Origin: Verrucomicrobiales bacterium
GTDB taxonomy: Bacteria > Verrucomicrobiota > Verrucomicrobiia > Limisphaerales > UBA1096
NCBI GenBank assembly: GCA_002684915.1
Contig: NYWG01000003.1
Location: 41,965-98,488, forward strand
Direction of reading: 5' to 3'
DNA: 56,524 nt
Both the position numbers and the translations under genes were made by a program. Numbering within the stretch: the first letter of the stretch is position 1; each line of letters starts with the position of its first letter. The notes under the pieces are model-generated. The model saw only the letters and a list, made by a program, of their open reading frames with translations, was not told the DNA's origin and did not search any database. Of this stretch, positions 26,048 through 34,659 are shown piece after piece.

Positions 26048-28276
26048 TTAAAAGGAGTACTGCACCATCGCTGAAAGAAAGTCTCTATCATGCATAAAAT
26101 TATGAGATTCATTGCCAAAATATTCGGTATACTTAATAGAACCCTGCCAAGAGTTCTGATACGTAGCGGTGACTCCCAGAGTTACCGTTTTACGGTCTCG
26201 TAGAAAATTACCTAAAGGTAGAGGAGTATTTCCATCAACATCATGTGCAAATGCAATGGCAGGAGAAAGATTAACCCCACCATACACATCCATATAATCG
26301 ATTCGAGCAGCCAAACGATAACCCCAAGAAAAATCATCTGCAAAAGAATCAGCCGACTCAAAACGATCAGTTGCATGCCCGTTTGCTGCCAAGATCTGAG
26401 GCGCAAATGCGTTACCACTCAGAACCGTACCCGGACCATCAAAACGAAGCTTATCTTTGCTAGGTAGATCAGGCACAGCAGTCGCACCAACCTCACCTAC
26501 AAGAACCCATTGTTCAGCTCCTATCGTCGGGCCAAAAAGCTTAGTAACAGTAAACTGCGGCTGTAGTACATCAAAGTTTCTGTAACCCTGAACATAACTA
26601 TTAAACCCTTGAGATCCTAACTGGGTCATGCTGACACCATTCCAAGCTGGATTCAATGCCCCAAGATTTCCCAAAACCGGGTTTGAAGGAGTCAATCCAG
26701 CAACTAATAATTCGATATCATCTATCTGTAGCGGGACATCATTACGATAAGAAATCTCACCTTGAACAGAAATACCGGTGGCCCCTATCTCTGTGTTGAA
26801 GCTGATTCCATACAACTGAATATCTTCCGGATATTCAAAAATATATCTAGCTGTACCAGGGTAAAGAGCTGCCAAACTTGGCAATCCAGCAATTAGACTA
26901 TTTAGTTGCGCCTCAGTCCCAGCTAGCTGCGCCTCAGTCCCAGCTAGTTGCGCCTCAGTCCCAGCTAGTTGCGCCTCAGTCCCAGCTAATTGCGCCGTCA
27001 AAGTCGCCTGCTGGGTTTTTAGAGCTACTAACCCATCATTATTGGGGTCATTTGCTTCAAGTTGCGCAATAGATTCATTAACCTGAGCCAAACCAGCCTC
27101 AGCTTGACCGATCCCAGCCTCAAGTTGACCGATCCCAGCCTCAAGTTGACCGATTCCAGTCTTCAATTGGCCGATCCCCGCATTTAAAGGATTAATAGCG
27201 TTAGTTTGAATTTCAGTCTGAATATCTCTACCAGTGATAGCACTAATAAGAGGCAGCCGGCTGTGATAATTCAAAAAGTAAAAACCAAACTCAGTATCGT
27301 TGAGTCCCTCCGCAAAATAATGCGCTGCAAAACCAAATTGCCCGCTATCACTTGCCCTGTTGCTTTTACCACGCGGAATCGCGCCCGCGTTAGAAGGGAG
27401 AAACGGAGCATTTGCAGCACTAGGAGGCAATGTCGGATTGAAGCGTGGATTTGAAAGTGTAGGTAGCTTGGCAGGAACCCCATCTAGGAATGGAGCAAGC
27501 GGATTATCTGTCCAACTCGACATATTAGGATTACTGAGGCTACCAAAACCAAGCATCGCGTATTGACCTCCATCTCCTACAAAATCTTTTGTGCTAAAAT
27601 AACTACCAGCTGGATCGATCTCCATCTCCTCATGCTTAAACTGATAAAATCCCTCAAGAGAAAGATTATCTGTAAGCTGAATCGAAGCTGAAAGTAATGG
27701 AACAGGACGAAGTGCTTCACGTAGTTCAGAGCCGGGGACTCGGAATTTTTTAACATCAATCGGGTTGATAACATTAATTCCATTCTGAATGAATGTGCTC
27801 TCGCCCCAACTTAAAACTTGATTACCTAAGCGAATATTAACCGGAACAGAAAATGGAAGGTCATAAGAAACATAAGCATCTAACAACTCAGTATCACGAC
27901 CTACCTCACGTTTTGCAGAACCACTCAAAGGGCTATCACTACGATTATTTTCAAAATCAATAAAGTAAGTACCGCGAATAAAAATACTCACATCCTGCAG
28001 TTCCTTGAAAGCCAGCTCTAAATCATGCGTTCCTTTGGAAACATGAGAGAAGAGACCCGAGTCATAATTTAAGTTTGCGTCATCGCCATTTACAGAATAC
28101 GCGGTTCCTCCATTAGCTCTGCCAATTGAGCTCAGCTCCGGGTCGTCCACACGAAACGATCCTCCGTAGCTCAAGGTCGAGTCAAAGTTACCCTCAATAA
28201 TATCGTTTTCGAATTCAACTGCTTGCGTCGTGCCAGCTGCCGCGAGAAAAGCGGATAGAATAAATCGTTTAGCCAT
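26048..28276 (-). CDS. DUF1302 domain-containing outer-membrane (beta-barrel) protein with heptad-repeat insertion
   Basis: Signal peptide MAKRFILSAFLAAAGTTQAVEF; SLSYGGSFRVDDPE, RLGNQVLSWGESTFIQNGINVINPIDV; YIFEYPEDIQLYGISFNT; C-terminal aromatic VQYSF; repeats of IGQLEAG and LAGTEAQ. Confidence 0.88.
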   Translation of the reverse strand: MAKRFILSAFLAAAGTTQAVEFENDIIEGNFDSTLSYGGSFRVDDPELSSIGRANGGTAYSVNGDDANLNYDSGLFSHVSKGTHDLELAFKELQDVSIFIRGTYFIDFENNRSDSPLSGSAKREVGRDTELLDAYVSYDLPFSVPVNIRLGNQVLSWGESTFIQNGINVINPIDVKKFRVPGSELREALRPVPLLSASIQLTDNLSLEGFYQFKHEEMEIDPAGSYFSTKDFVGDGGQYAMLGFGSLSNPNMSSWTDNPLAPFLDGVPAKLPTLSNPRFNPTLPPSAANAPFLPSNAGAIPRGKSNRASDSGQFGFAAHYFAEGLNDTEFGFYFLNYHSRLPLISAITGRDIQTEIQTNAINPLNAGIGQLKTGIGQLEAGIGQLEAGIGQAEAGLAQVNESIAQLEANDPNNDGLVALKTQQATLTAQLAGTEAQLAGTEAQLAGTEAQLAGTEAQLNSLIAGLPSLAALYPGTARYIFEYPEDIQLYGISFNTEIGATGISVQGEISYRNDVPLQIDDIELLVAGLTPSNPVLGNLGALNPAWNGVSMTQLGSQGFNSYVQGYRNFDVLQPQFTVTKLFGPTIGAEQWVLVGEVGATAVPDLPSKDKLRFDGPGTVLSGNAFAPQILAANGHATDRFESADSFADDFSWGYRLAARIDYMDVYGGVNLSPAIAFAHDVDGNTPLPLGNFLRDRKTVTLGVTATYQNSWQGSIKYTEYFGNESHNFMHDRDFLSAMVQYSF
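26903..26996. repeat. 21-bp tandem repeat (4 full copies + partial) encoding LAGTEAQ heptads
   Basis: tagttgcgcctcagtcccagc repeated at 26903, 26924, 26945, 26966, with partial copy from 26987. Confidence 0.9.
27085..27190. repeat. Degenerate 21-bp tandem repeat (~5 copies) encoding IGQLEAG heptads
   Basis: ttgaccgatcccagcctcaag-type units, translating to AGIGQLKTGIGQLEAGIGQLEAGIGQAEAGLAQV. Confidence 0.85.
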
Positions 28277-28406
28277 CTGAGATTCGCCTATGTTTTTGGC
28301 TTTTGAGTTAGTCATGGATCGGCAATTCTTACCATGAATCATTGGCATTTCACATAAAAATTTATTTTATTTTTAATATTTAAACGCAATGCAAAGTTGA
28401 CCCTAA

Positions 28407-29867
28407 ATGACTAAAATCAGAAACTCTCTTTTCATGAACCGCGTATTAGTTCTGATAATCTGGGGCCTGATTTCCCAAGAGGTAGCTGCTTCAGCTAAAC
28501 AACCTAACTTTCTGATTATCATGGCCGACGATTGCACATACAACGACCTAGCATTGTATGGCGGTAAAAATGCAAAAACACCAAATATCGACCGTTTAGC
28601 AAAGCAAGGCCTTACCTTCAATAGAGCATATCTTGCTGAAGCCATGTGCCAACCTTGTCGCGCTGAAATGATGACTGGACAATATCCGCTTCATAATGGG
28701 TGTGCATGGAATCACTCAGCTAGCCGTACCAGTGTTAAAAGCATGCCCCATCACCTAGGCGCTCTAGGCTATCGTGTGGGTATTGCCGGCAAAGTGCATG
28801 TCAAACCAGCCTCAGCATTCCCGTTTGAAAACATCAAAGGTTTTGATCCAAACTGTGTTCGTAATCCAACACAAGACCACAACCTCAAAGGAATACAAAG
28901 TTTCATGCAACGTAACACCAAACAGCCGTTCTGTCTTATTGTTGCTTTAGTCGAACCACATGTGCCATGGGTTATGGGAGACCCCTCCAAATATCCACCA
29001 TCTAAGCTAAAACTACCACCAACAATCGCTGATACTCCTCGCACACGGGAAGACTTCGCTAAGTATCTTGCTGAAATCACCTATATGGATGGTCAAGTAG
29101 GCGAAATTCTAACTACGCTAAAGAAAAGCGGTGGAGAGAAAGAAACCGTGGTGTTGTTTACATCAGAACAAGGTTCGCAATTTCCAGGCAACAAATGGAC
29201 CAACTGGAACACCGGCGTCCATACTGCACTCCTAGCACGTTGGCCTGGCCGCATCCCTTCCGACAAACGTACTGATGCTCTGGTCCAGTATGCTGATATT
29301 CTACCCACTCTTGTTGATCTGGCAGGAGGAAACCCCAAAACTTATCCCTATGATGGAAAAAGTTTTAAGTCCTCACTTTTGAATATAACCACTAAACATC
29401 GTCAATTTGTTTACGGCATACACAACAATATTCCTGAAGGCCCTCCCTATCCCATTCGCTCCGTATCCGACGGCGAATATCATTATATACGAAATCTCCT
29501 TCCAAATGAGATTTACATCGAGAAACACCTAATGGGCTCACGTGGAAACGGTTCGCTTAATAATCCTTATTGGGGCACATGGCTTTGGGATTCATGGAAT
29601 AAACCACGCACCTACAAACTTGTTAAACGATACATGCATCGCCCAGCAGAAGAACTTTACCGCGTCAACGATGACCCCTATGAAATGAACAATTTGGTCG
29701 ATGATAAAAAACACAATAAACAATTGACCAAGCTTAGAGCGGAACTAGACAGATGGATGACCTCCCAAAAAGATCCAGGCGCCTTAGTAGATACTATCAA
29801 CGCAATCCAAGCCTCAAGAAAAAACAAACATCTTCACGGGCAAGCTGCAACAAAGACTATTCGATAG
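28407..29867 (+). CDS. Sulfatase (arylsulfatase family, formylglycine-dependent)
   Basis: PNFLIIMADDCTYNDLALYGGKNAKTPNIDRLAKQGLTFNRAY and FGly motif CQPCR (C-x-P-x-R). Confidence 0.93.
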   Translation: MTKIRNSLFMNRVLVLIIWGLISQEVAASAKQPNFLIIMADDCTYNDLALYGGKNAKTPNIDRLAKQGLTFNRAYLAEAMCQPCRAEMMTGQYPLHNGCAWNHSASRTSVKSMPHHLGALGYRVGIAGKVHVKPASAFPFENIKGFDPNCVRNPTQDHNLKGIQSFMQRNTKQPFCLIVALVEPHVPWVMGDPSKYPPSKLKLPPTIADTPRTREDFAKYLAEITYMDGQVGEILTTLKKSGGEKETVVLFTSEQGSQFPGNKWTNWNTGVHTALLARWPGRIPSDKRTDALVQYADILPTLVDLAGGNPKTYPYDGKSFKSSLLNITTKHRQFVYGIHNNIPEGPPYPIRSVSDGEYHYIRNLLPNEIYIEKHLMGSRGNGSLNNPYWGTWLWDSWNKPRTYKLVKRYMHRPAEELYRVNDDPYEMNNLVDDKKHNKQLTKLRAELDRWMTSQKDPGALVDTINAIQASRKNKHLHGQAATKTIR

Positions 29868-31071
29868 CTCCCAATAAAGCTTTACCGAGCCTCTGAATAG
29901 CTGCCTTATCTCCCTGCATATGAATAGTGCGGTGGATATGTGTGGATGACTCATCTGGTTTAAGCTCAAGTGCTGGCGATGAGGATTCCAATTCATAAAA
30001 CGGCCCCAAAGGCTTTGCGCCAGGACTAGGCGGTCCATCATTATAACTGTTAACAACATCACCATTGAAAGGTTCATCCTGCAATTCCCACATCGAGTTA
30101 ACATAATTAGTTGCGCCTTTCGGCTTATTATACTGCACAAGGGTCAATAACTGACGAGTTGCATCATAACTTCCAAGTATCGACTTGGCACGTTTCGGCG
30201 AAAGACCAATTTTACTACGATATTTACCATCAGCAGAAAACCGAATCACACCGTCCTTTACTCTCAACCGTTCAGCCGGCACTTCCCCAAAATAATCAGC
30301 GTTAACAATCGGGCCTAAATCAGCCTCATCGCCCTCAACATATGGCACCAACACCGTCGTATCGGTAGAATGCTTATACATACCAAGTATCCATATTGAC
30401 AACAAACCTCCATGCTTAGTCCAAGCGGCATCTCCAATGTTAGTCAAAATATTCTCAGTCTCATATGCAACTATATCAATAGATGGAGGCAATTTCACAT
30501 CAAGGAGTTCATCAATACTTGAACGATCCAATAAACGCACTGTTCGATCAATTCGGATAAGGAAATGGGTGTCGGAGTAATTTTTTATTTTTGCCTCATG
30601 ACGAAAAGTAACCTCGCGGTCTGTTTTTGTTATTACTTCGTATGGCCGAGTATCAATTAAAGCAGGTGTCTGCCAGTGCTCCAGATCAAAAGGATCACCT
30701 TTCTTGAAAAAAATTGAAAACTGACCTCCTTCAGGCCCTAGCCAAAACCTATCCTCACCTCCATATGCATTAATGTGAGGATCATTCCGACCAGCTTCAA
30801 TAAGCTCACGGTTAATCCACCCATGGCTTGGGCTTTTACTACCTCCAACAGTACTAGTCATCACCCTGCCTTGGTAGGCAGGAACAATTGCTACCTTCGG
30901 CTTTCCAGGGCCCTGACCTAGCGTTATTACTTCAACATGTTTTTCCAGAAAAGCGACGTCTTGAGGGAATGTCATTTCTTTTAAGGGCTTCGATGAATCA
31001 AAACGGCTACAAGCCATTTGATTAAACGTCACCACAATAAATACAATCAGGATCGCTAATTTCGCTTTCAT
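29857..31071 (-). CDS. Lipoprotein of unknown function (possibly DUF6786-like)
   Basis: Lipobox VTFNQMAC; TFPQDVAFLEKHVEVITLGQGPGKPKVAIVPAYQGRVMTSTVGGSKSPSHGWINRELI; family assignment from recall only. Confidence 0.5.
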   Translation of the reverse strand: MKAKLAILIVFIVVTFNQMACSRFDSSKPLKEMTFPQDVAFLEKHVEVITLGQGPGKPKVAIVPAYQGRVMTSTVGGSKSPSHGWINRELIEAGRNDPHINAYGGEDRFWLGPEGGQFSIFFKKGDPFDLEHWQTPALIDTRPYEVITKTDREVTFRHEAKIKNYSDTHFLIRIDRTVRLLDRSSIDELLDVKLPPSIDIVAYETENILTNIGDAAWTKHGGLLSIWILGMYKHSTDTTVLVPYVEGDEADLGPIVNADYFGEVPAERLRVKDGVIRFSADGKYRSKIGLSPKRAKSILGSYDATRQLLTLVQYNKPKGATNYVNSMWELQDEPFNGDVVNSYNDGPPSPGAKPLGPFYELESSSPALELKPDESSTHIHRTIHMQGDKAAIQRLGKALLGAIE

Positions 31072-31092
31072 TAAACGCAATATAGCAAACTA

Positions 31093-32043
31093 CTATTTGA
31101 TTTTTTTAACGTCTGCAACCGGTTCACGAATAACCGGAATTGGCTTATTTGCAGTTTCAGGCACTATAAGTTTTGGTTTCTCCTTATCATTCTTACGACT
31201 TGGGACATCATCGGGTCGCAGGAGTTTCAAGCCACCTACAACAACAATTTTCCCTTCCCTGAAACCTAGACGCGGACGACTTCCAACAATGTTGTAATGA
31301 TGCCTAATTTTAATTACCCCATCAGGACTTAACACTGAGTAATTATAAGTTCTAGCACCAGACTGGCAAAGGACATGTAAATTACCAGTAGGATCCACTT
31401 GAGCAACAGGCTCATTAAAAGTTACCATCGGGCACACTGGAGAAACTTTATGCACCCGACCACCAGGACCATCATCCACTCTTACATAAAGAGTCATCAT
31501 TCTTAGATTCTTGGCTTTTTGAAGAACATATCTACGACGCTTAAGCTGAGAAGGAAGCTCTCCCTTTTTCAAAGGCACACCAAACATTTGCTGCCAAAGT
31601 ACCGAACCATTTACAATATCAAATTTAACTGGATTAACCGACAGCAACCTACCCCACTGTTTCACATACAGTTTAGCTGTAACCTTATAGCGACCGGCTT
31701 TTTCAAGCGCGTAATAGGAAGACAAATCAATTTGCTTAGTAGCGCGAATGGAAGACTCAACAGTGAAGCGGCCTTCAACATTTGGAGGCTCCGAAATAGG
31801 ATCAATAACCTCCCCGACCTCGTTTTCAATCTGAAATTGCAACCAATTATTATCTTCGCCAAACACTAGCGTTTGGCCGGAAAAATTTACTATTTTTAAA
31901 CGAACGAAGAAGGTTTCACGAGGAAGAAGCTGAGACTTATTGATTTCCAATGTAGCGGTAACTTGCGCATTAGCAGGTAACGGAAACCCAGCCACGAACA
32001 AAATCAAACAAAACAACAAATGATTAAAATTCACACGGTTCAT
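31093..32043 (-). CDS. Hypothetical secreted protein
   Basis: Signal peptide MNRVNFNHLLFCLILFVAGFPLPANA; no family recognised. Confidence 0.7.
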   Translation of the reverse strand: MNRVNFNHLLFCLILFVAGFPLPANAQVTATLEINKSQLLPRETFFVRLKIVNFSGQTLVFGEDNNWLQFQIENEVGEVIDPISEPPNVEGRFTVESSIRATKQIDLSSYYALEKAGRYKVTAKLYVKQWGRLLSVNPVKFDIVNGSVLWQQMFGVPLKKGELPSQLKRRRYVLQKAKNLRMMTLYVRVDDGPGGRVHKVSPVCPMVTFNEPVAQVDPTGNLHVLCQSGARTYNYSVLSPDGVIKIRHHYNIVGSRPRLGFREGKIVVVGGLKLLRPDDVPSRKNDKEKPKLIVPETANKPIPVIREPVADVKKIK

Positions 32044-32090
32044 TCTAATCTTATATATATTGGATTGAAGAAAAGTTTACTCATATAAAC

Positions 32091-33059
32091 TTAGAATGAA
32101 AAAGTCTGGATATGCGCCTTAGCCTCCAGCTTCTTAAACCATTTATCTGCACGCTCCTTACGAGTCTGCTCAATCAAATTATCTTCAATCTCATCTCTAA
32201 CCTCAGAAAGAGATTTAAGTTTGGTTTGGCGAATTTCTTCACACCGCATAATAAAACAGCCATTGGAAATTTGAACTACAGAACTAACCTGCCCTTGCCC
32301 GAGAGTAAATGCCGCCTTCTCTAAGCTAGGGTGAAGGCTGCCACCTTTCTTGTCCCATTGAGCGCGCAATCCTCCGCTGGAATTATTTCGATCACTATGG
32401 ATCTGAGCCATTTGTGTAAAGGATTCAGCGTCCGCTAATTTGGCATGGATCTCATCTGCTAAAATCCGAGTCGATTCTGCTCCTCCATGTTTTGCATTTT
32501 CCAAAACAATCATTCTAAGTTTTATTTCTCTATCTTGACGGTACTGATTCTTATTCGCGATATAATATTCCTCAATTTTGCGAGGTGAAATAACGATCCC
32601 CTTAGTGGATATAAACTCAGATCGCATGATAGAGTGAATCATTTGCTCACGATATTCATTTGCATATTCGTCAAAAGTTTGACCTTGAGATCTCAAATTT
32701 TTTATTAAACTGGAACGAGTGTGGCCCTCTCGTTGGATTGTTTCTTTAATACGCTGCTCGAAAATTGAATCTGGTAAATTATAATTCTTCTCGCGATACT
32801 CATTAAGCATAAGTTCCTTACGAATCAATCCTCTCAGTGCAAGTTGCTTGTATTTTTCCCTTTCACTTATGGGCAACGATGAATAAACCCTAGAAACTTC
32901 CATCGGAAGTTCTCTTAATACCGTTTCCGCAGTAATAACCTTATTGTTAACTATCGCGGCAATACCGTTGTTAAACTCCCTAGAAGACTGTTGCGAGCAC
33001 AGCTCCATTTTGCTGAAGACAACGAATAAGAAAATTAATATGCAATGGCGTCCTATCAC
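32091..33059 (-). CDS. SurA-like peptidylprolyl isomerase (parvulin)
   Basis: IAAIVNNKVITAETVLREL SurA N-domain; parvulin core ESFTQMAQIHSDRNNSSGGLRAQWDKKGGSLHPSLEKAAFTLGQGQVSSVVQ. Confidence 0.85.
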   Translation of the reverse strand: MIGRHCILIFLFVVFSKMELCSQQSSREFNNGIAAIVNNKVITAETVLRELPMEVSRVYSSLPISEREKYKQLALRGLIRKELMLNEYREKNYNLPDSIFEQRIKETIQREGHTRSSLIKNLRSQGQTFDEYANEYREQMIHSIMRSEFISTKGIVISPRKIEEYYIANKNQYRQDREIKLRMIVLENAKHGGAESTRILADEIHAKLADAESFTQMAQIHSDRNNSSGGLRAQWDKKGGSLHPSLEKAAFTLGQGQVSSVVQISNGCFIMRCEEIRQTKLKSLSEVRDEIEDNLIEQTRKERADKWFKKLEAKAHIQTFSF

Positions 33060-33104
33060 AGTGAGGCAATGCTAATCTTGCAAGGAAAGCGCGGTCAAGC
33101 CGTG

Positions 33105-34427
33105 TCAGGGCTTTTGTATTGTTTTAGGCGATTTATTTTGGACCGGATTTTCAAAGAAAAATGCATCTTCTCCGAACGCTGGCTTCAAATCATCTAACCA
33201 AGTAGCCTTGGAGTCGTACTTGGCAAAGAAAATTCGATTTACCCAACTAGGGTCACGGCCTTGAAGAAATTTGAGAGCAAATACCTTCTCGCCCCCTACC
33301 TCAGTCACACCATCAACTAAGACCTTACCAGGGGAAGCCGACATGGAAGGGCCACGAACGGTACGACACAACCCTGAAACCTGATTATAAGCCTCATTAA
33401 AAACTTTAAAAGCTCTTATCAAAGGGACTTCAAAATAAGCTTTTGCACCAGTATCACGCTCAATAAACATATAGTATGGGATCATTCCCAGTTGCACTTG
33501 TTTACGCCAAAGCTGGGCCCATACATTTGCGTTGTCATTCACCTTTCGTATCAATGGCGCCTGACAGCGAATGACTGCACCAGCACCAATCACTCTCTTT
33601 ACTGCAAGTTGTGCGATATCTGGCTCAAGCTCTCTTGAATGGCTCGAATGCGCCATGATCGCAAGGTGTTTCCCGGCAGCTTTAACATCCTCAATCAATC
33701 GAAGAAATTCGTCTGCATCCTCTCCCTCCACAAAACGATGTGGCCAGTAAGCAAGCGCCTTTGTTCCAATGCGAATGCTATGTAAATTGGGTAAATCCTC
33801 CTTCAATAATGGGTCTATATAACGACGAAGTATAGATGTCTTCATCACCATTGGATCACCACCGGTTATTAACACACTACTAACTTGCGGATTCTCTCGA
33901 ACATATCTAGCAAGGTTATCGGCCTCTTTGCTCGCAAATTTTAAATCAGAATTCCCTACAAACTGCGCCCAACGAAAACAGTAGCTACAATAAGCATGAC
34001 ACGTCTGACCTTGAGACGGAAAAAACAAGACTGTTTCCTGATACTTATGCTGCATACCTTCTACCACTTCGCCCTCAAGTTTGGGTACATTCAATTCCAT
34101 CTGACCTGCTGGATGTGGATTGAGCTTTTCGCGAATCTTATTAGCCGCAATTTTAATATCATTTTGGGATGCTCCACTAACCACTAAATCTCGCATATGC
34201 CTATAATCAACCTCATCTAACATCCCTCGCTGCGGGAATGTAAGCTGAAAAATCGGATCATCCGGGACATCGGTAGGCTCGATCAAGTTCTCGACCACAT
34301 AGTCATTCACTCGGAATGGTAAAACTGCCGAAACTGCCTGCATATCAATAATTTGATCTGCACTCAGATTAAGCTTTTCTGCAATTTGGGGCAGATTAGG
34401 TCGACCAGTTGGTTTAAATTTTGTCAT
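33105..34427 (-). CDS. KamA-family (lysine 2,3-aminomutase-like) radical SAM protein
   Basis: CHAYCSYCFRWAQF (CxxxCxxC cluster), VLITGGDPMVMKTSILRRYI, RIGTKALAYWPHRF, candidate PLP lysine in SASPGKVLVDGV. Confidence 0.83.
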   Translation of the reverse strand: MTKFKPTGRPNLPQIAEKLNLSADQIIDMQAVSAVLPFRVNDYVVENLIEPTDVPDDPIFQLTFPQRGMLDEVDYRHMRDLVVSGASQNDIKIAANKIREKLNPHPAGQMELNVPKLEGEVVEGMQHKYQETVLFFPSQGQTCHAYCSYCFRWAQFVGNSDLKFASKEADNLARYVRENPQVSSVLITGGDPMVMKTSILRRYIDPLLKEDLPNLHSIRIGTKALAYWPHRFVEGEDADEFLRLIEDVKAAGKHLAIMAHSSHSRELEPDIAQLAVKRVIGAGAVIRCQAPLIRKVNDNANVWAQLWRKQVQLGMIPYYMFIERDTGAKAYFEVPLIRAFKVFNEAYNQVSGLCRTVRGPSMSASPGKVLVDGVTEVGGEKVFALKFLQGRDPSWVNRIFFAKYDSKATWLDDLKPAFGEDAFFFENPVQNKSPKTIQKP

Positions 34428-34659
34428 ATTCTCTTTATTTTCGTTTATCCTACACCAGAAAACGGAATTTAATTTATGCGAATTCAGCTAAACACCCATC
34501 CTTAAAAAAGCCTAAAAAACATATTACCGTCCAAACCGGTCTCTCATACTATCATAATCTATAAATATTAAAAGCTACGTTTTTTGGCTTTTTTATTGAG
34601 ACTAACTTGTCTTTAGCTTGCCCAATATTGTGTTAGCGTTAAATTTTCGCCCGTTCAAT

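Noticed and set aside
26878-27072. Plus-strand ORF with VAPQSQL repeats
   Set aside because: Antisense reading of the 21-bp repeat inside DUF1302; no initiation signals or independent support
26903-27190. Direct repeats considered as a CRISPR array
   Set aside because: Units are contiguous 21-bp tandem copies with no spacers and are in frame inside the DUF1302 ORF
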